A DNA stretch of 43,705 bases from JBAUHN01 sp049680295. Lineage in GTDB: Bacteria; Pseudomonadota; Alphaproteobacteria; Rhodobacterales; Rhodobacteraceae. Position 1 is the stretch's first letter, and every line of letters starts with the position of its first letter. The notes under the pieces were generated by a model that worked only from the letters and a program-made list of their open reading frames with translations, searched no databases and was not told where the DNA came from. The stretch spans positions 1 to 43,705 of the forward strand of contig JBAUHN010000180.1 in NCBI GenBank assembly GCA_049680295.1. The letters are read 5' to 3'. This document shows, piece after piece, positions 33,168 to 42,787 of the stretch. The translations under genes and the position numbers were made by a program.

Positions 33168-33182
33168 GAACATAAAGGGAAC
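33168..33182 (+). promoter_or_regulatory. LexA (SOS) box, GAAC-N7-GAAC
   Basis: GAAC at 33168-33171 and GAAC at 33179-33182, separated by seven bases: a perfect alphaproteobacterial LexA operator. A TATATACT stretch that could serve as -10 follows at about 33184-33191, and the ImuA-like ATG is at 33199. The gene should be induced by DNA damage. Confidence 0.85.
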
Positions 33183-33198
33183 ATATATACTGGGGCGC

Positions 33199-33816
33199 AT
33201 GTCTGCACCGCATCCTCTTTTAGCCCGTCGCCCGGCCCGCACCATGCCGTCCTTGCCGCTTTTGGCCGGAGACGACAGCCTGCGCCTGCCACTGGCCCGC
33301 GTACATGAAGCCTGCGGACCGGCGCGGCGCACCTTTGCGCTTTGGCTGGCCGCACAGACCACCGGGCCGGTGATTTGGGTGGCGCCCGAATGGGGGGTGG
33401 ACCAGCTGCATGCCGATGGTGTCACGGAACTGATTGACCCTGCACGGCTGATCTTTGTGCACCCGAAACGCGCCGAAGATGTGCTTTGGACGATGGAGGA
33501 GGTTTTGCGCGCAGGTGTCGTGGCGCTGGCCGTGGCCGACCTGCCGGGATTGCCGGGTCTCACACAGGTGCGCCGCATGCATCTGGCGGCTGAAACCGGC
33601 ACCAAAGAGGGCCAGTTCAGCCCGCTGGGCCTGTTGCTGACCCCTGATATGGGTGGCGCGCAGGGCGCCGAGACCCGCTGGCATCTGGCCCCTGATCATG
33701 GGCATGGCCCCAGTCAGTGGCGGCTGGAACGGCTGCGCGCGCGCACCGCACCCGGGCAGGCATGGACACTTGGATACGCGCCGCAATCGCGACGGATCGT
33801 GATTAAGACGCCGTAA
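33199..33816 (+). CDS. imuA: ImuA-like (RecA-related) SOS protein
   Basis: A 205-residue protein of the ImuA family, which has a RecA-like fold but lacks recombinase function and assists translesion synthesis by ImuB and DnaE2. Telling segments are RVHEACGPARRTFALWLAA, LIFVHPKRAEDVLWTMEE, AVADLPGLPGLTQVRRMHLAAE and ETRWHL. There is no Walker A GKT. A perfect LexA box lies 16 bases upstream, which strongly supports an SOS role. Unlike the usual imuA-imuB-dnaE2 cassette, the next gene here is an MFS transporter, so the partners must be elsewhere or missing. Confidence 0.8.
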   Translation: MSAPHPLLARRPARTMPSLPLLAGDDSLRLPLARVHEACGPARRTFALWLAAQTTGPVIWVAPEWGVDQLHADGVTELIDPARLIFVHPKRAEDVLWTMEEVLRAGVVALAVADLPGLPGLTQVRRMHLAAETGTKEGQFSPLGLLLTPDMGGAQGAETRWHLAPDHGHGPSQWRLERLRARTAPGQAWTLGYAPQSRRIVIKTP

Positions 33817-33900
33817 GCGCGCAAACCGGACAGAAAACGACACAAGTTTGTCGATTAACCGCTTGGGAATCGTGGCCGAACCCGCCAGTGTGCAGGTCAT

Positions 33901-35139
33901 ATGCGCCTGCTCATTTCCTTTGCCGCTCTCTTTTTGTCTGTCATCCTGTTGCAACTGTCCTCGGGCGGCGTTGGGCCATTGGACGCGCTGTCCGGGCTGG
34001 CGCTGGGTTTCTCACGGCAGGAAATCGGGCTGCTGGGATCGGCGCATTTCTTTGGGTTTTTCATCGGATGCTGGTGGGCGCCGCGCCTGATGGGCAGTGT
34101 CGGCCACAGCCGGGCTTTTGCCGCCTTTACCGCAACGGGTGCCATTGGGTTGATGGCCCATATGCTGGTCGTGGACGCCTATGCCTGGGCTTTGATGCGG
34201 GTCGCGTCAGGTCTGTGTGTGGCGGGCTGCTACACTGTAATCGAGGCCTGGTTGCAGGCCAAAGTCACAAACGCATCGCGCGGACGCACAATGGGGGTCT
34301 ACCGTGTTGTCGATATGACCGGATCACTGGCCGCACAAATGATCATCGGCGTTTTGGCCCCGGCATCTTATGTATCCTACAATCTGCTGGCCATCCTGTG
34401 CTGTGCCGCCTTGTTACCCCTGACATTAACAACCGTCAAACAACCCCCGACGCCCGAAAGCCCCCGTTTGCGTCCACGCCTTGCGGTCGACAGGTCACCC
34501 CTTGCCGCCGCCGCCGTGATTGTCGCCGCACTTTCCAGCGCGTCCTTTCGCATGGTCGGCCCGGTCTACGGCCAGGAGGTCGGGTTAAGCGTTGGCCAAA
34601 TCGCATGGTTCCTGTCGGCCTTTGTTCTGGGGGGCGCGCTGGCGCAATATCCCATTGGTTGGCTGGCCGACAAATACGATCGTCGCGGGGTGCTGATCTG
34701 GCTGTCTGCAGCGGCAATTGGCAGTTCGGCCATCACTATTTTTTCAAGCGGTCTGGGTACTATTGGTATCATGCTGACTGCCGGATTGTTCGGATTTACC
34801 ACGTTCCCGATCTATTCCGTTGCTGCCGCACATGCGCATGATTTTGCCAGCGATGACGAACGGGTTGAACTGTCCGCCGCATTGATGTTTTTCTACGCGA
34901 CAGGCGCGATCGCCGCACCCTATCTGGCCTCGGTATTGATCGAAAACTACGGACCGCCTGCGCTTTTCATCCTGATCGCCATCGGACATGCAGCCCTTGT
35001 TTTCTTTGGCATCACACGGATGCGTGCCCGGCCGTCGCCAACCGATCGCACCCGCTACCAATACGCACCACGCACGACATTTCTGATCGGCAGACTGACG
35101 AGGCGCGCGCGCAACAACAAGGCCAAGAAGACCGATTGA
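33901..35139 (+). CDS. MFS transporter (YcaD-like)
   Basis: A 412-residue protein with twelve predicted hydrophobic segments and the major-facilitator loop between helices 2 and 3 (LGSAHFFGFFIGCWWAPRLMG), matched in the second half by GGALAQYPIGWLADKYDRR. The C-terminus is basic. A YcaD-like exporter of unknown substrate is the best guess. It lies 84 bases after imuA with its own start ATG 33901, and upstream of metG. The transported molecule cannot be inferred. Confidence 0.88.
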   Translation: MRLLISFAALFLSVILLQLSSGGVGPLDALSGLALGFSRQEIGLLGSAHFFGFFIGCWWAPRLMGSVGHSRAFAAFTATGAIGLMAHMLVVDAYAWALMRVASGLCVAGCYTVIEAWLQAKVTNASRGRTMGVYRVVDMTGSLAAQMIIGVLAPASYVSYNLLAILCCAALLPLTLTTVKQPPTPESPRLRPRLAVDRSPLAAAAVIVAALSSASFRMVGPVYGQEVGLSVGQIAWFLSAFVLGGALAQYPIGWLADKYDRRGVLIWLSAAAIGSSAITIFSSGLGTIGIMLTAGLFGFTTFPIYSVAAAHAHDFASDDERVELSAALMFFYATGAIAAPYLASVLIENYGPPALFILIAIGHAALVFFGITRMRARPSPTDRTRYQYAPRTTFLIGRLTRRARNNKAKKTD

Positions 35140-35202
35140 TCCTCTGGCCCCTGCGCGCCGCCCCTGCTACATCGGGTTAACTAAATTCCAAAGGCACAGC
35201 GC

Positions 35203-36918
35203 ATGACCCGTCACCTGATCACTTCCGCCATTCCCTATATCAACGGGATCAAGCATTTAGGTAATCTGATCGGCAGCCAATTACCCGCTGACCTTTATGC
35301 CCGTTACCTGCGCGGGCGCGGCCAGGAAGTGCTGTTTTTATGCGCCACCGATGAACATGGCACCCCGGCAGAACTGGCTGCCGCAAAGGCGGGCAAACCG
35401 GTGGCAGATTACTGTGCCGAGATGCACAGCGTGCAGGCCAAAATCGCCCAAGGGTTCCGCCTGTCATTTGACCATTTTGGCCGGTCCTCCAGCCCGCAAA
35501 ACCACGCCCTGACCCAACATTTTGCAGGCCGTCTGGCAGATGCCGGGCTGATCCGCGAAGTTAGTGAAAAGCAAGTCTATTCCAACGCCGATGGCCGGTT
35601 TCTGCCCGACCGCTACATCGAGGGCACCTGCCCCAATTGCGGTTATGACAAAGCCCGCGGCGACCAATGCGAAAACTGCACCAAACAGCTGGACCCGACC
35701 GACCTGATTGACCCGCGCAGCGCTGTCTCAGGCTCGACCGATCTGGAGGTGCGCGAAACCAAACACCTTTATCTGCGGCAATCCGCGCTGCGGGATGATC
35801 TGGACGCCTGGATTGACAGCAAGACCGACTGGCCGATCCTGACCACATCCATCGCCAAGAAATGGCTGCACGATGGTGATGGTCTGCGCGACCGTGGCAT
35901 CACACGTGATCTGGACTGGGGTATTCCGGTCAAAAACGGCGAAAAGGACTGGCCGGGCATGGAGGGCAAAGTGTTCTACGTCTGGTTCGATGCCCCCATC
36001 GAATACATTGCCTGCGCCAGCGAATGGGCCGATGCAAACGGCCTGACGGACGCCGATTGGCAACGCTGGTGGCGCACCGACAAAGGGGCTGATGACGTGC
36101 GCTATACCCAGTTTATGGGCAAAGACAATGTGCCGTTTCACACGCTTAGCTTTCCGGCGACGATACTGGGGTCGGGCGAGCCCTGGAAGATGGTCGATCA
36201 CCTGAAATCGTTTAACTACTTGAATTACGACGGCGGCCAATTCAGCACATCACAAGGGCGTGGCATCTTTATGGATCAGGCGCTGGAATTGCTGCCGCCT
36301 GACTATTGGCGCTGGTGGTTGCTAAGCCATGCCCCCGAAAGCAGTGATGCTGAATTCACCTGGGACAATTTTCAATCTTCGGTCAACAAAGATCTGGCAG
36401 ATGTCCTGGGCAATTTCGTCAGTCGCATCACCAAATTCTGCCGCTCAAAATTCGGTGAAGCGGTGCCGTCGGGCGGCTCCTACGGCCCGGCAGAAGACGC
36501 ATTAATTGCCGATCTAACCAGCCGCGTCGCACGTTATGCGGACCAAATGGAAGCGATGGAAGTACGCAAATCCGCGCAAGAACTGCGTGCAATCTGGGCC
36601 GCCGGCAATGAATATCTGCAAACCGTGGCCCCATGGAGTGTCTTTAAGACCGATCCCGACACCGCGGCGGCCCAAACGCGTTTGGCGCTGAACCTCGTGC
36701 GGCTTTATGCCATTTTGTCAGCCCCCTTCATCCCCGATGCCGCAGCCACGATGCTGGAGGGTATGAAGACCGACGACGCCAGTTGGCCCGACGATGTCCC
36801 GGCGGCATTGGGCGCACTTGCACCCGGTCATGAATTCACCGTGCCAGAGGTGTTGTTTGCCAAAATCAGCGATGAGGATCGCGAGGATTGGCAGCAACGG
36901 TTCTCAGGGCAACGCTAG
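35203..36918 (+). CDS. metG: Methionyl-tRNA synthetase
   Basis: A 571-residue class I synthetase that charges tRNA-Met. It has the HIGH-equivalent motif HLGN in AIPYINGIKHLGNLIGS, a zinc-knuckle insertion (CPNCGYDKARGDQCENC), the FYVWFDAPIEY active-site stretch and the KMSKS-equivalent GGQFSTSQGRG, where the two lysines are replaced. This FSTSQ variant is seen in one alphaproteobacterial MetG branch (from memory). The anticodon-binding helical domain closes the protein; no C-terminal dimer domain is present. It is an essential gene, followed on the other strand by a glycosylase-like gene. Confidence 0.96.
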   Translation: MTRHLITSAIPYINGIKHLGNLIGSQLPADLYARYLRGRGQEVLFLCATDEHGTPAELAAAKAGKPVADYCAEMHSVQAKIAQGFRLSFDHFGRSSSPQNHALTQHFAGRLADAGLIREVSEKQVYSNADGRFLPDRYIEGTCPNCGYDKARGDQCENCTKQLDPTDLIDPRSAVSGSTDLEVRETKHLYLRQSALRDDLDAWIDSKTDWPILTTSIAKKWLHDGDGLRDRGITRDLDWGIPVKNGEKDWPGMEGKVFYVWFDAPIEYIACASEWADANGLTDADWQRWWRTDKGADDVRYTQFMGKDNVPFHTLSFPATILGSGEPWKMVDHLKSFNYLNYDGGQFSTSQGRGIFMDQALELLPPDYWRWWLLSHAPESSDAEFTWDNFQSSVNKDLADVLGNFVSRITKFCRSKFGEAVPSGGSYGPAEDALIADLTSRVARYADQMEAMEVRKSAQELRAIWAAGNEYLQTVAPWSVFKTDPDTAAAQTRLALNLVRLYAILSAPFIPDAAATMLEGMKTDDASWPDDVPAALGALAPGHEFTVPEVLFAKISDEDREDWQQRFSGQR

Positions 36919-36955
36919 GCCGGCAGCCCCTGCGATTTCGCGTTAAGACAAACGA

Positions 36956-37552
36956 CTACCGCCTTGATAGCAGCGCGCGAATGCGGCCTTGCAGCATGGG
37001 AATGATTTCCACCTCAAACCATGGGTTTTGTTTTAGCCATCGGTTATTTCTGGGGCTTGGGTGCGGCAGGATAATCTGGTTCGGCCAAAGGTTTTCCCAG
37101 CCGCTCGCAGCCTCAGTCACCGTATGCTTTGCATAGTCAGGTAGGTGCCAATCTATCGCATAGCGACCGATCACAAGGGTCAGGGAAACTGAACTTAGGC
37201 ACCGCAATACGCGCGCGCGCCACTTGGGCGCACATTCAGCCCGGGGCGGCAGATCGCCCCCTTTTCCAGTGCCCGGAAAGCAAAACCCCATCGGAACGAT
37301 CGCGATTTTCTGCGGGTCGTAGAATGTGTCCCGGTCCACGCCAAGCCAGCCGCGCAGCCTGTCGCCTGACGGGTCATCAAAAGGAATGCCCTTGTTGTGC
37401 GTAATGCGCCCCGGAGCCTGCCCAGCAATCAGGATTTTGGCGTTGTCACTGAATTGCAAAATCGGCCGTGGCCCCAGCGGCAGATCGCTGCACAATTGGC
37501 AGGCGCGAATAACGTGCAAAAGTGCGATGTGGTCCTCTGGCGCGCGGGTCAT
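36956..37552 (-). CDS. Uracil-DNA-glycosylase superfamily protein
   Basis: A 198-residue protein of the family-4-like UDG fold. The nucleotide-pocket motif is ILIAGQAPGRITHNKGIPF near residue 40 and the C-terminal motif is LPHPSPRNNRW near 165. These match the GEDPG-like and HPSP motifs. A CQLC pair near residue 18 is only part of the usual four-cysteine Fe-S cluster; the rest is not evident. Uracil removal is possible but not certain, as the acidic catalytic residue is replaced in the GQAPG version. Confidence 0.78.
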   Translation of the reverse strand: MTRAPEDHIALLHVIRACQLCSDLPLGPRPILQFSDNAKILIAGQAPGRITHNKGIPFDDPSGDRLRGWLGVDRDTFYDPQKIAIVPMGFCFPGTGKGGDLPPRAECAPKWRARVLRCLSSVSLTLVIGRYAIDWHLPDYAKHTVTEAASGWENLWPNQIILPHPSPRNNRWLKQNPWFEVEIIPMLQGRIRALLSRR

Positions 37553-37620
37553 TTACTGTTCAGTTCCACCTGCAATTTGTACCTTTGCGACGGCGCTATT
37601 TTCACTGGTGGTAATGCTGT

Positions 37621-40600
37621 TCAACCCGCATCAACGGCGTTGCGCATGGCGTCCAATTCTGAAAAATCAACGCCCTGTTGGGTCGCGAATATCCTTGTCT
37701 CGCGCAGCGCATCCCCAGCAGTGGTCAGATGGCCAGCCACGGACCGCAAAAGACTGGTCGCCACCGCAGCGTCATTTTCGATCACAGCCAGCAATTCAGG
37801 CGCCCCAATACGTAAAAACACACTGTCTTCTATCGCAATCAGGTCCAATGGGCGCTTTTTGTTCTGGATGACCGCCAGATCGCCAATCAAACGCCCGGGC
37901 TGAATTTCCGCCACAAGGACTTTCTCTGCGCTTTGTACCGGCCAATACAAACCCGCCAAACCTTTTGCGCAAAGATAAGCGGCATCTGCCTCATCTTCCG
38001 ACTGAAAGATCACCGTTCCGGCCTGTGCCTTGTACCACTGTCCGCTATAGGCCAGCAGACGCTGTTGTTTTTGATCCAGACCGCTGAACAAATCCGCCTC
38101 TGCGACGACCTTCAGTTTCCGCTGTAGATCTTGGCGCGCATCCTCGTCGCCCGGATCCTCAACCCGGTCTTGCCCGTCGATACGACCGTCCTTTATTTCG
38201 ACAAACAGATCATAGTTTTCAGGGTAGGAAAACTCTCTCTCGATAAAGATTTTGGTCGTACCCGGCATCAATTCACTGATCCGTTCGCGCATTTTTGAAC
38301 GCGACGCACTGTCGTGGCTTGCCAACGCATTTCCCAAAATCAATATGTCCGGTTTTTTAATGCCCGCCCGGCTAAACGCAATCCGTTCCCGAAAGACCGC
38401 CGGCAAATTCAATCCGCCCTGTGAGGTCTCGACATCAAAAATCGACTGTGCAGCCAGTCGCCGCAGACCTTTTTCGTTCAACATCTCAACGACAATGTCT
38501 TCGACCAGCTTTTCACGTGCCCCCGCCATGCCAGAGATCCGGCCGAAAATCGCATTGCCCAGAACTGACATGATCGGAATGTATTTTTCTGGATGGATCG
38601 TTTCAAACAACCCATCCATTTCCGCCACCATCAATGCGCCACTTTTCTTGCGGATTTCCAGAACTTTTTCTTTAAAGTGGTCCGAAAATGATGGTCCAAT
38701 CTGTTCGGCCGAAAACGCAAAAGGAACCGTTAACATCACGGCGTAATCTTCAGGCGGCAAAGCCGCATCGCCAACCTCTCGTCGCTTGGCCATGATCCGT
38801 CCAAGACGTAAATACAGTGCGTCATCCATGTTCAGGCGGCGAAACAACGGATGCTCAGTACCATCAGCACCGAAAGTGGCTGTTAACCCTTCAATCAGCC
38901 CGGCTGAAATCTCGGCCAATTCCTCGACAATTCCCTCTGCGCGCAGCATTGGCACGAAATTGGCCTCTTTGGACAGGGATTCCTGCGTCAGCATGCGTGT
39001 TGGCAACGCGAAGAGAAGGTTGAAGCCCAAAGGTGAAATCGGGTTGAACTTGTCGGGGTGGAAGCTGTGCGTAATGTCGTCCAGCCCTTCCGCCCCCAGC
39101 CGTTTCGCAATCTCGGGGCGCATCTGAATGATTGCCTCAACCAGTTCAGGTTGCGTCGACGGATCCAGGCGGCCGCGCAGGGCACGACGCACCATAAAAT
39201 CATCAATGCCCATCGCCGTTACCAGTTGAAACCACCATTCCCGAATGTCGTCAGACGACTGAAACCCGGCAAGTTTGGGATCGACCCAGTCAATCTCAAA
39301 CGGATCGGTGCTGTTGCCAGCGCGCGCAGCCTCGGATTGCCAACGTTCGATCTCTACGGCCAGGCCAGTGCCAAACGCAGGTTCCGTTCTGAAGGGCATC
39401 AACAGGTTTTCGCCCAGCGTTCCGTGGAAAATATGCGGCTTGGAATGAGCGTAGCCAATGCTGTTGGCCACCGCTGACTGATGCAACTCGTTTAGGGCAT
39501 GACCAGCAATGCGTACCTGCCCACGAGTGGGAATAACCTCTCGGGTCAGAACGTCGGCAAAGGCCAGCGCAACGGTTTCGCTGCTGGTTTTCACCGCGAC
39601 GCGCGCACCTTGCGGGATGACAAGGTCGATGTCTTCCAGCACCGAAAGCCCCTCATCGTCCAGAACCGTCACACCGCGCAATTCGATATCACCGTTGAGA
39701 TTTGGAATTTCATCGGGGGCCGCGTCAAATAGCGCGTCGTCGACCAGTGTCTTAGGCGCGAATTTTTCGGTCACGACCTCCCACCGCAGGGCCATATCCT
39801 GCGTCTGGTTGTAGTACGACAGCAGTTCTTTCCAAGGCGAGGACAAATCTTTGTACGCCGCCAGCGCGGCCACCAGCGCGCCGACGGTAATCTGCCCCGT
39901 GATCGCCAGATAACCGCCAACCAGATAGAAAAAGAACGGTGTTAGCTGGTTGATGAAATTGTTAAGAAATTTCATGAAGAATTTCTTTTGGTAAATTTCA
40001 AACCGGATGCCGAACAAATTGCCCAAACGATTGGAAAACAAAGACATCCGGTGTCGCATGCCCCCATTGGTTCGAATATCGCTGACACCGACGGCGGTTT
40101 CACCGATATCGGCGGCCAGTTTGCGCACCTCCTGGATGCGGGATTTGTTCAACTGGTTGATCTGGCGCTGCAATTTGGGAATGATCCAGGCCTGCAATGG
40201 AATCAACGCGACCGAGGCCAACCCGAACCAAAAGCTTTGCGCGAATAAGAACACCAGAATTGTGGCCATTTGCCCGGCTTGAAACACCGGTTGCGACAGC
40301 ATATCGCCCATAAGCCCGCCCATCGGTTCCGCCTCGGATGTCACCATGGACACCAGTTCACCCTGGCTGGTGGTACGAAAATAAGGTCGCGGGAACCGTA
40401 ACAAACGGGTCAACAATTGGAACCTGAATCGGCGCAGCAAACGTTCGGCCAACACACCTTTCATTGTGTTCAGGCGCATTTTGATCAAACCGCTTGCCAG
40501 CACCGCCAGTAAAAAACCGACACACAATATCACCAAGAATTCGATCTGAGTAAGGGTGACTCCCAGAATTGTTACTTCGTTGCCGGAGCCGCCTATCGCG

Positions 40601-40731
40601 TCATTAATAATCCGTTTGGGCAGTTCTAGTGACACGTACAACAACGGAAATGTCGCCAAAGTAACCACCAGTAGAACCAACTGGTCACGCTTGGAATGCT
40701 TCCAAATGTACTTGAAAAGACTCTTTTCCAT
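37621..40731 (-). CDS. ABC-exporter-like protein with catalytically dead, insertion-bearing NBD and cyclic-nucleotide-binding domain
   Basis: A 1036-residue protein. Residues 1-310 are a type IV ABC-exporter membrane domain with about six helices. Residues 349-450 start an NBD, but Walker A is replaced by VAVKTSSETVALA (378-390). About 320 residues of unrelated helical sequence (451-770) are inserted. The NBD then resumes: signature region as GGLNLPAVFRERIAFSRAG (772-790), Walker B as DILILGNALAS (795-805, Asp and Glu lost), and the switch His is Glu (831 region). Residues 875-1010 are a cNMP-binding domain (FSGLDQKQQRLLAYSG, PGRLIGDLAVI). Transport by ATP hydrolysis looks impossible. A cNMP-controlled membrane sensor or scaffold is possible. 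It is in its own transcription unit. Confidence 0.9.
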   Translation of the reverse strand: MEKSLFKYIWKHSKRDQLVLLVVTLATFPLLYVSLELPKRIINDAIGGSGNEVTILGVTLTQIEFLVILCVGFLLAVLASGLIKMRLNTMKGVLAERLLRRFRFQLLTRLLRFPRPYFRTTSQGELVSMVTSEAEPMGGLMGDMLSQPVFQAGQMATILVFLFAQSFWFGLASVALIPLQAWIIPKLQRQINQLNKSRIQEVRKLAADIGETAVGVSDIRTNGGMRHRMSLFSNRLGNLFGIRFEIYQKKFFMKFLNNFINQLTPFFFYLVGGYLAITGQITVGALVAALAAYKDLSSPWKELLSYYNQTQDMALRWEVVTEKFAPKTLVDDALFDAAPDEIPNLNGDIELRGVTVLDDEGLSVLEDIDLVIPQGARVAVKTSSETVALAFADVLTREVIPTRGQVRIAGHALNELHQSAVANSIGYAHSKPHIFHGTLGENLLMPFRTEPAFGTGLAVEIERWQSEAARAGNSTDPFEIDWVDPKLAGFQSSDDIREWWFQLVTAMGIDDFMVRRALRGRLDPSTQPELVEAIIQMRPEIAKRLGAEGLDDITHSFHPDKFNPISPLGFNLLFALPTRMLTQESLSKEANFVPMLRAEGIVEELAEISAGLIEGLTATFGADGTEHPLFRRLNMDDALYLRLGRIMAKRREVGDAALPPEDYAVMLTVPFAFSAEQIGPSFSDHFKEKVLEIRKKSGALMVAEMDGLFETIHPEKYIPIMSVLGNAIFGRISGMAGAREKLVEDIVVEMLNEKGLRRLAAQSIFDVETSQGGLNLPAVFRERIAFSRAGIKKPDILILGNALASHDSASRSKMRERISELMPGTTKIFIEREFSYPENYDLFVEIKDGRIDGQDRVEDPGDEDARQDLQRKLKVVAEADLFSGLDQKQQRLLAYSGQWYKAQAGTVIFQSEDEADAAYLCAKGLAGLYWPVQSAEKVLVAEIQPGRLIGDLAVIQNKKRPLDLIAIEDSVFLRIGAPELLAVIENDAAVATSLLRSVAGHLTTAGDALRETRIFATQQGVDFSELDAMRNAVDAG

Positions 40732-40902
40732 TCTGGTCTACCTTTGAATTGCAAAAGCCCCGAAATGGGCAATCTGTACCGGACAGCGCAGATTTTTTCG
40801 ATCATGCCGCACTTTGAAAAAACAAAACAGATCAAATAGACCCGAACAACGCAGACCAATCCTTTACAGGCTTTTCGCGACCACGCCCAAGCCGGTGCGC
40901 CT

Positions 40903-41337
40903 TCACAGCGCTGCGATTTTTTTCAGGCACCGGCGCAGAACAGCCGCCTCTTGCGGTGACAATTGTGATGCAAGGTCTGCGTCAAACTGCTGTGCCGCAG
41001 CACAGAGATCCGCAAAGGCGGCGGTCCCTTGGGTGGTCAGGCTTAGCAATTCATGGCGCCGGTCATTTGGCATGGATGCGCGGGCCAGAAAGCGCTTTTT
41101 TTCAAGCGCGGCAACTGCCCGGCTGACTTTGGTTTTATGTATCCGTGCCCGGCTGCACACTTCTTTGGCGGGCATCGCGCCGTAGCGGCCCAAGTGAAAC
41201 AGAATGCGCCATTCGGTGCGCAGCATTCCGTACCGTTCTTTGTAATAGACATTGAATTCAAGGCTGGTCGCATCCGCTGCCTGGTTCAATAAATAAGGAA
41301 TAAAGTCGCGCAAATCGAAGGTGTCATTTGTTGTCAT
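40903..41337 (-). CDS. MarR-family regulator of homogentisate genes
   Basis: A 144-residue winged-helix regulator: LRTEWRILFHLGRYGAMPAKEVCSRARIHKTKVSRAVAALEKKRFL is the DNA-binding core (given here in three consecutive short segments) and NDRRHELLSLTTQG forms the wing. Helices at both ends make the dimer interface. ATG 41337 is preferred over a GTG one codon upstream. It is divergent from hmgA with a dyad between them, so it probably controls homogentisate catabolism and responds to an aromatic ligand. It lies 171 bases upstream of the ABC-like gene and reads in the same direction. Confidence 0.88.
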   Translation of the reverse strand: MTTNDTFDLRDFIPYLLNQAADATSLEFNVYYKERYGMLRTEWRILFHLGRYGAMPAKEVCSRARIHKTKVSRAVAALEKKRFLARASMPNDRRHELLSLTTQGTAAFADLCAAAQQFDADLASQLSPQEAAVLRRCLKKIAAL

Positions 41338-41356
41338 CACGTGAAACTAAATCTTG

Positions 41357-41376
41357 TTAGTTACAAATTCAACTAA
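41357..41376. promoter_or_regulatory. Inverted repeat in the MarR-hmgA divergent promoter
   Basis: TTAGTT (41357-41362) and AACTAA (41371-41376) are exact inverted arms 8 bases apart, between the MarR start and the hmgA start. An extra AACTAA-like copy lies at 41345-41350. The placement fits a MarR operator that overlaps both promoters. Confidence 0.5.
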
Positions 41377-41411
41377 TATGGGGGCTCCATGACAACCCTA
41401 AAGGTATAGTG

Positions 41412-42773
41412 ATGAACACTCAAAGACCCGCCACATCGCTACGTTCTGAAGTGACCCCAGTTGGCACCCATGACGGGTATATGCCCGGCTTTGGCAATGA
41501 TTTTGAGACCGAGGCCCTGCCCGGCGCATTGCCTCAAGGCATGAACAGCCCGCAAAAATGTAATTACGGATTATACGGTGAACAGCTGTCCGGCACAGCC
41601 TTTACCGCGCCCAGCCACCAGAACGAACGCACATGGTGCTACCGCATCCGCCCGTCGGTCAAACACACCCACCGGTTTGCAAAAATCGACGTCCCGTTTT
41701 GGAAATCCGCCCCGCATGTTGACCCCGATGTGACATCCCTTGGACAATATCGCTGGGATCCGGTGGCGCATTCTAAGGATGCACTGACGTGGATCACTGG
41801 CATGCGCACGATGACCACAGCGGGTGATGTGAATACCCAAGTGGGCATGGCCGCACATATCTATCTGGTCACACAATCCATGGTTGATGAATATTTCTTT
41901 TCCGCAGACAGTGAATTGCTGGTGGTCCCGCAAGAGGGCCGCCTGCGGTTTTGTACCGAATTAGGCGTGATTGATCTGGAGCCGCAGGAAATCGCCATTT
42001 TGCCACGCGGTCTTCTCTACCGGGTCGAAGTGCTGGACGGCCCCGCACGCGGGTTTGTCTGCGAAAACTACGGCCAGAAATTTGAATTGCCTGGGCGCGG
42101 ACCTATTGGAGCCAACTGCATGGCCAACCGGCGGGATTTCAAAACGCCGGTGGCAGCATTTGAGGATCGCGACGCCGCCTCCTCCGTCACCATCAAATGG
42201 TGCGGCCAGTTTCACGAGACAAAGATCGGCCATTCACCCTTGGATGTGGTCGCATGGCACGGCAATTACGCCCCGGTGAAATACGATCTGCGCACCTATT
42301 GCCCGGTCGGGTCGATCCTGTTTGATCACCCTGACCCGTCGATTTTCACCGTTCTGACTGCGCCCTCAGGCGTGGAAGGCACCGCCAATATCGACTTTGT
42401 GTTGTTCCGCGAACGCTGGATGGTCGCCGAAGATACGTTCCGCCCACCGTGGTATCACAAGAACGTCATGTCCGAACTGATGGGCAATATCTACGGCATT
42501 TATGACGCCAAACCAAAAGGCTTTGTGCCCGGCGGGATGAGCCTGCACAATATGATGTTGCCGCACGGGCCTGATCGTAACGCCTTTGAGGGCGCCTCGA
42601 ACGCCGATTTGAAAGCCGAGAAGCTGGACAACACCATGTCCTTTATGTTTGAAACCCGCTTTCCGCAGCATCTGACAGCTTTTGCTGCGCATGATGCTCC
42701 GTTGCAGGATGACTACATCGACTGCTGGGCGGATATTGAAAAGAAATTTGACGGCACCCCCGGCAAAAAGTGA
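41412..42773 (+). CDS. hmgA: Homogentisate 1,2-dioxygenase
   Basis: A 453-residue non-heme iron dioxygenase that opens the ring of homogentisate to maleylacetoacetate in tyrosine and phenylalanine breakdown. It matches HmgA over its length: YMPGFGNDFETEALPGALP near the start, the SGTAFTAPSHQNERTWCYRIRP segment, the iron-site region PPWYHKNVMSELMG (His and Glu) and GMSLHNMMLPHGPD (His). ATG 41412 is chosen over a GTG one codon upstream, with AAAGG eight bases before. It is divergent from a MarR regulator and directly upstream of fahA. Confidence 0.97.
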   Translation: MNTQRPATSLRSEVTPVGTHDGYMPGFGNDFETEALPGALPQGMNSPQKCNYGLYGEQLSGTAFTAPSHQNERTWCYRIRPSVKHTHRFAKIDVPFWKSAPHVDPDVTSLGQYRWDPVAHSKDALTWITGMRTMTTAGDVNTQVGMAAHIYLVTQSMVDEYFFSADSELLVVPQEGRLRFCTELGVIDLEPQEIAILPRGLLYRVEVLDGPARGFVCENYGQKFELPGRGPIGANCMANRRDFKTPVAAFEDRDAASSVTIKWCGQFHETKIGHSPLDVVAWHGNYAPVKYDLRTYCPVGSILFDHPDPSIFTVLTAPSGVEGTANIDFVLFRERWMVAEDTFRPPWYHKNVMSELMGNIYGIYDAKPKGFVPGGMSLHNMMLPHGPDRNAFEGASNADLKAEKLDNTMSFMFETRFPQHLTAFAAHDAPLQDDYIDCWADIEKKFDGTPGKK

Positions 42774-42787
42774 AAGAAAGAACACCG

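Noticed and set aside
33075..33605. Long N-terminal extension of the aldo-keto reductase
   Set aside because: The extra sequence is antisense to the imuA-like gene, is Arg/Ser-rich, and the internal ATG 33074 has a good ribosome-binding site and the conserved family start.
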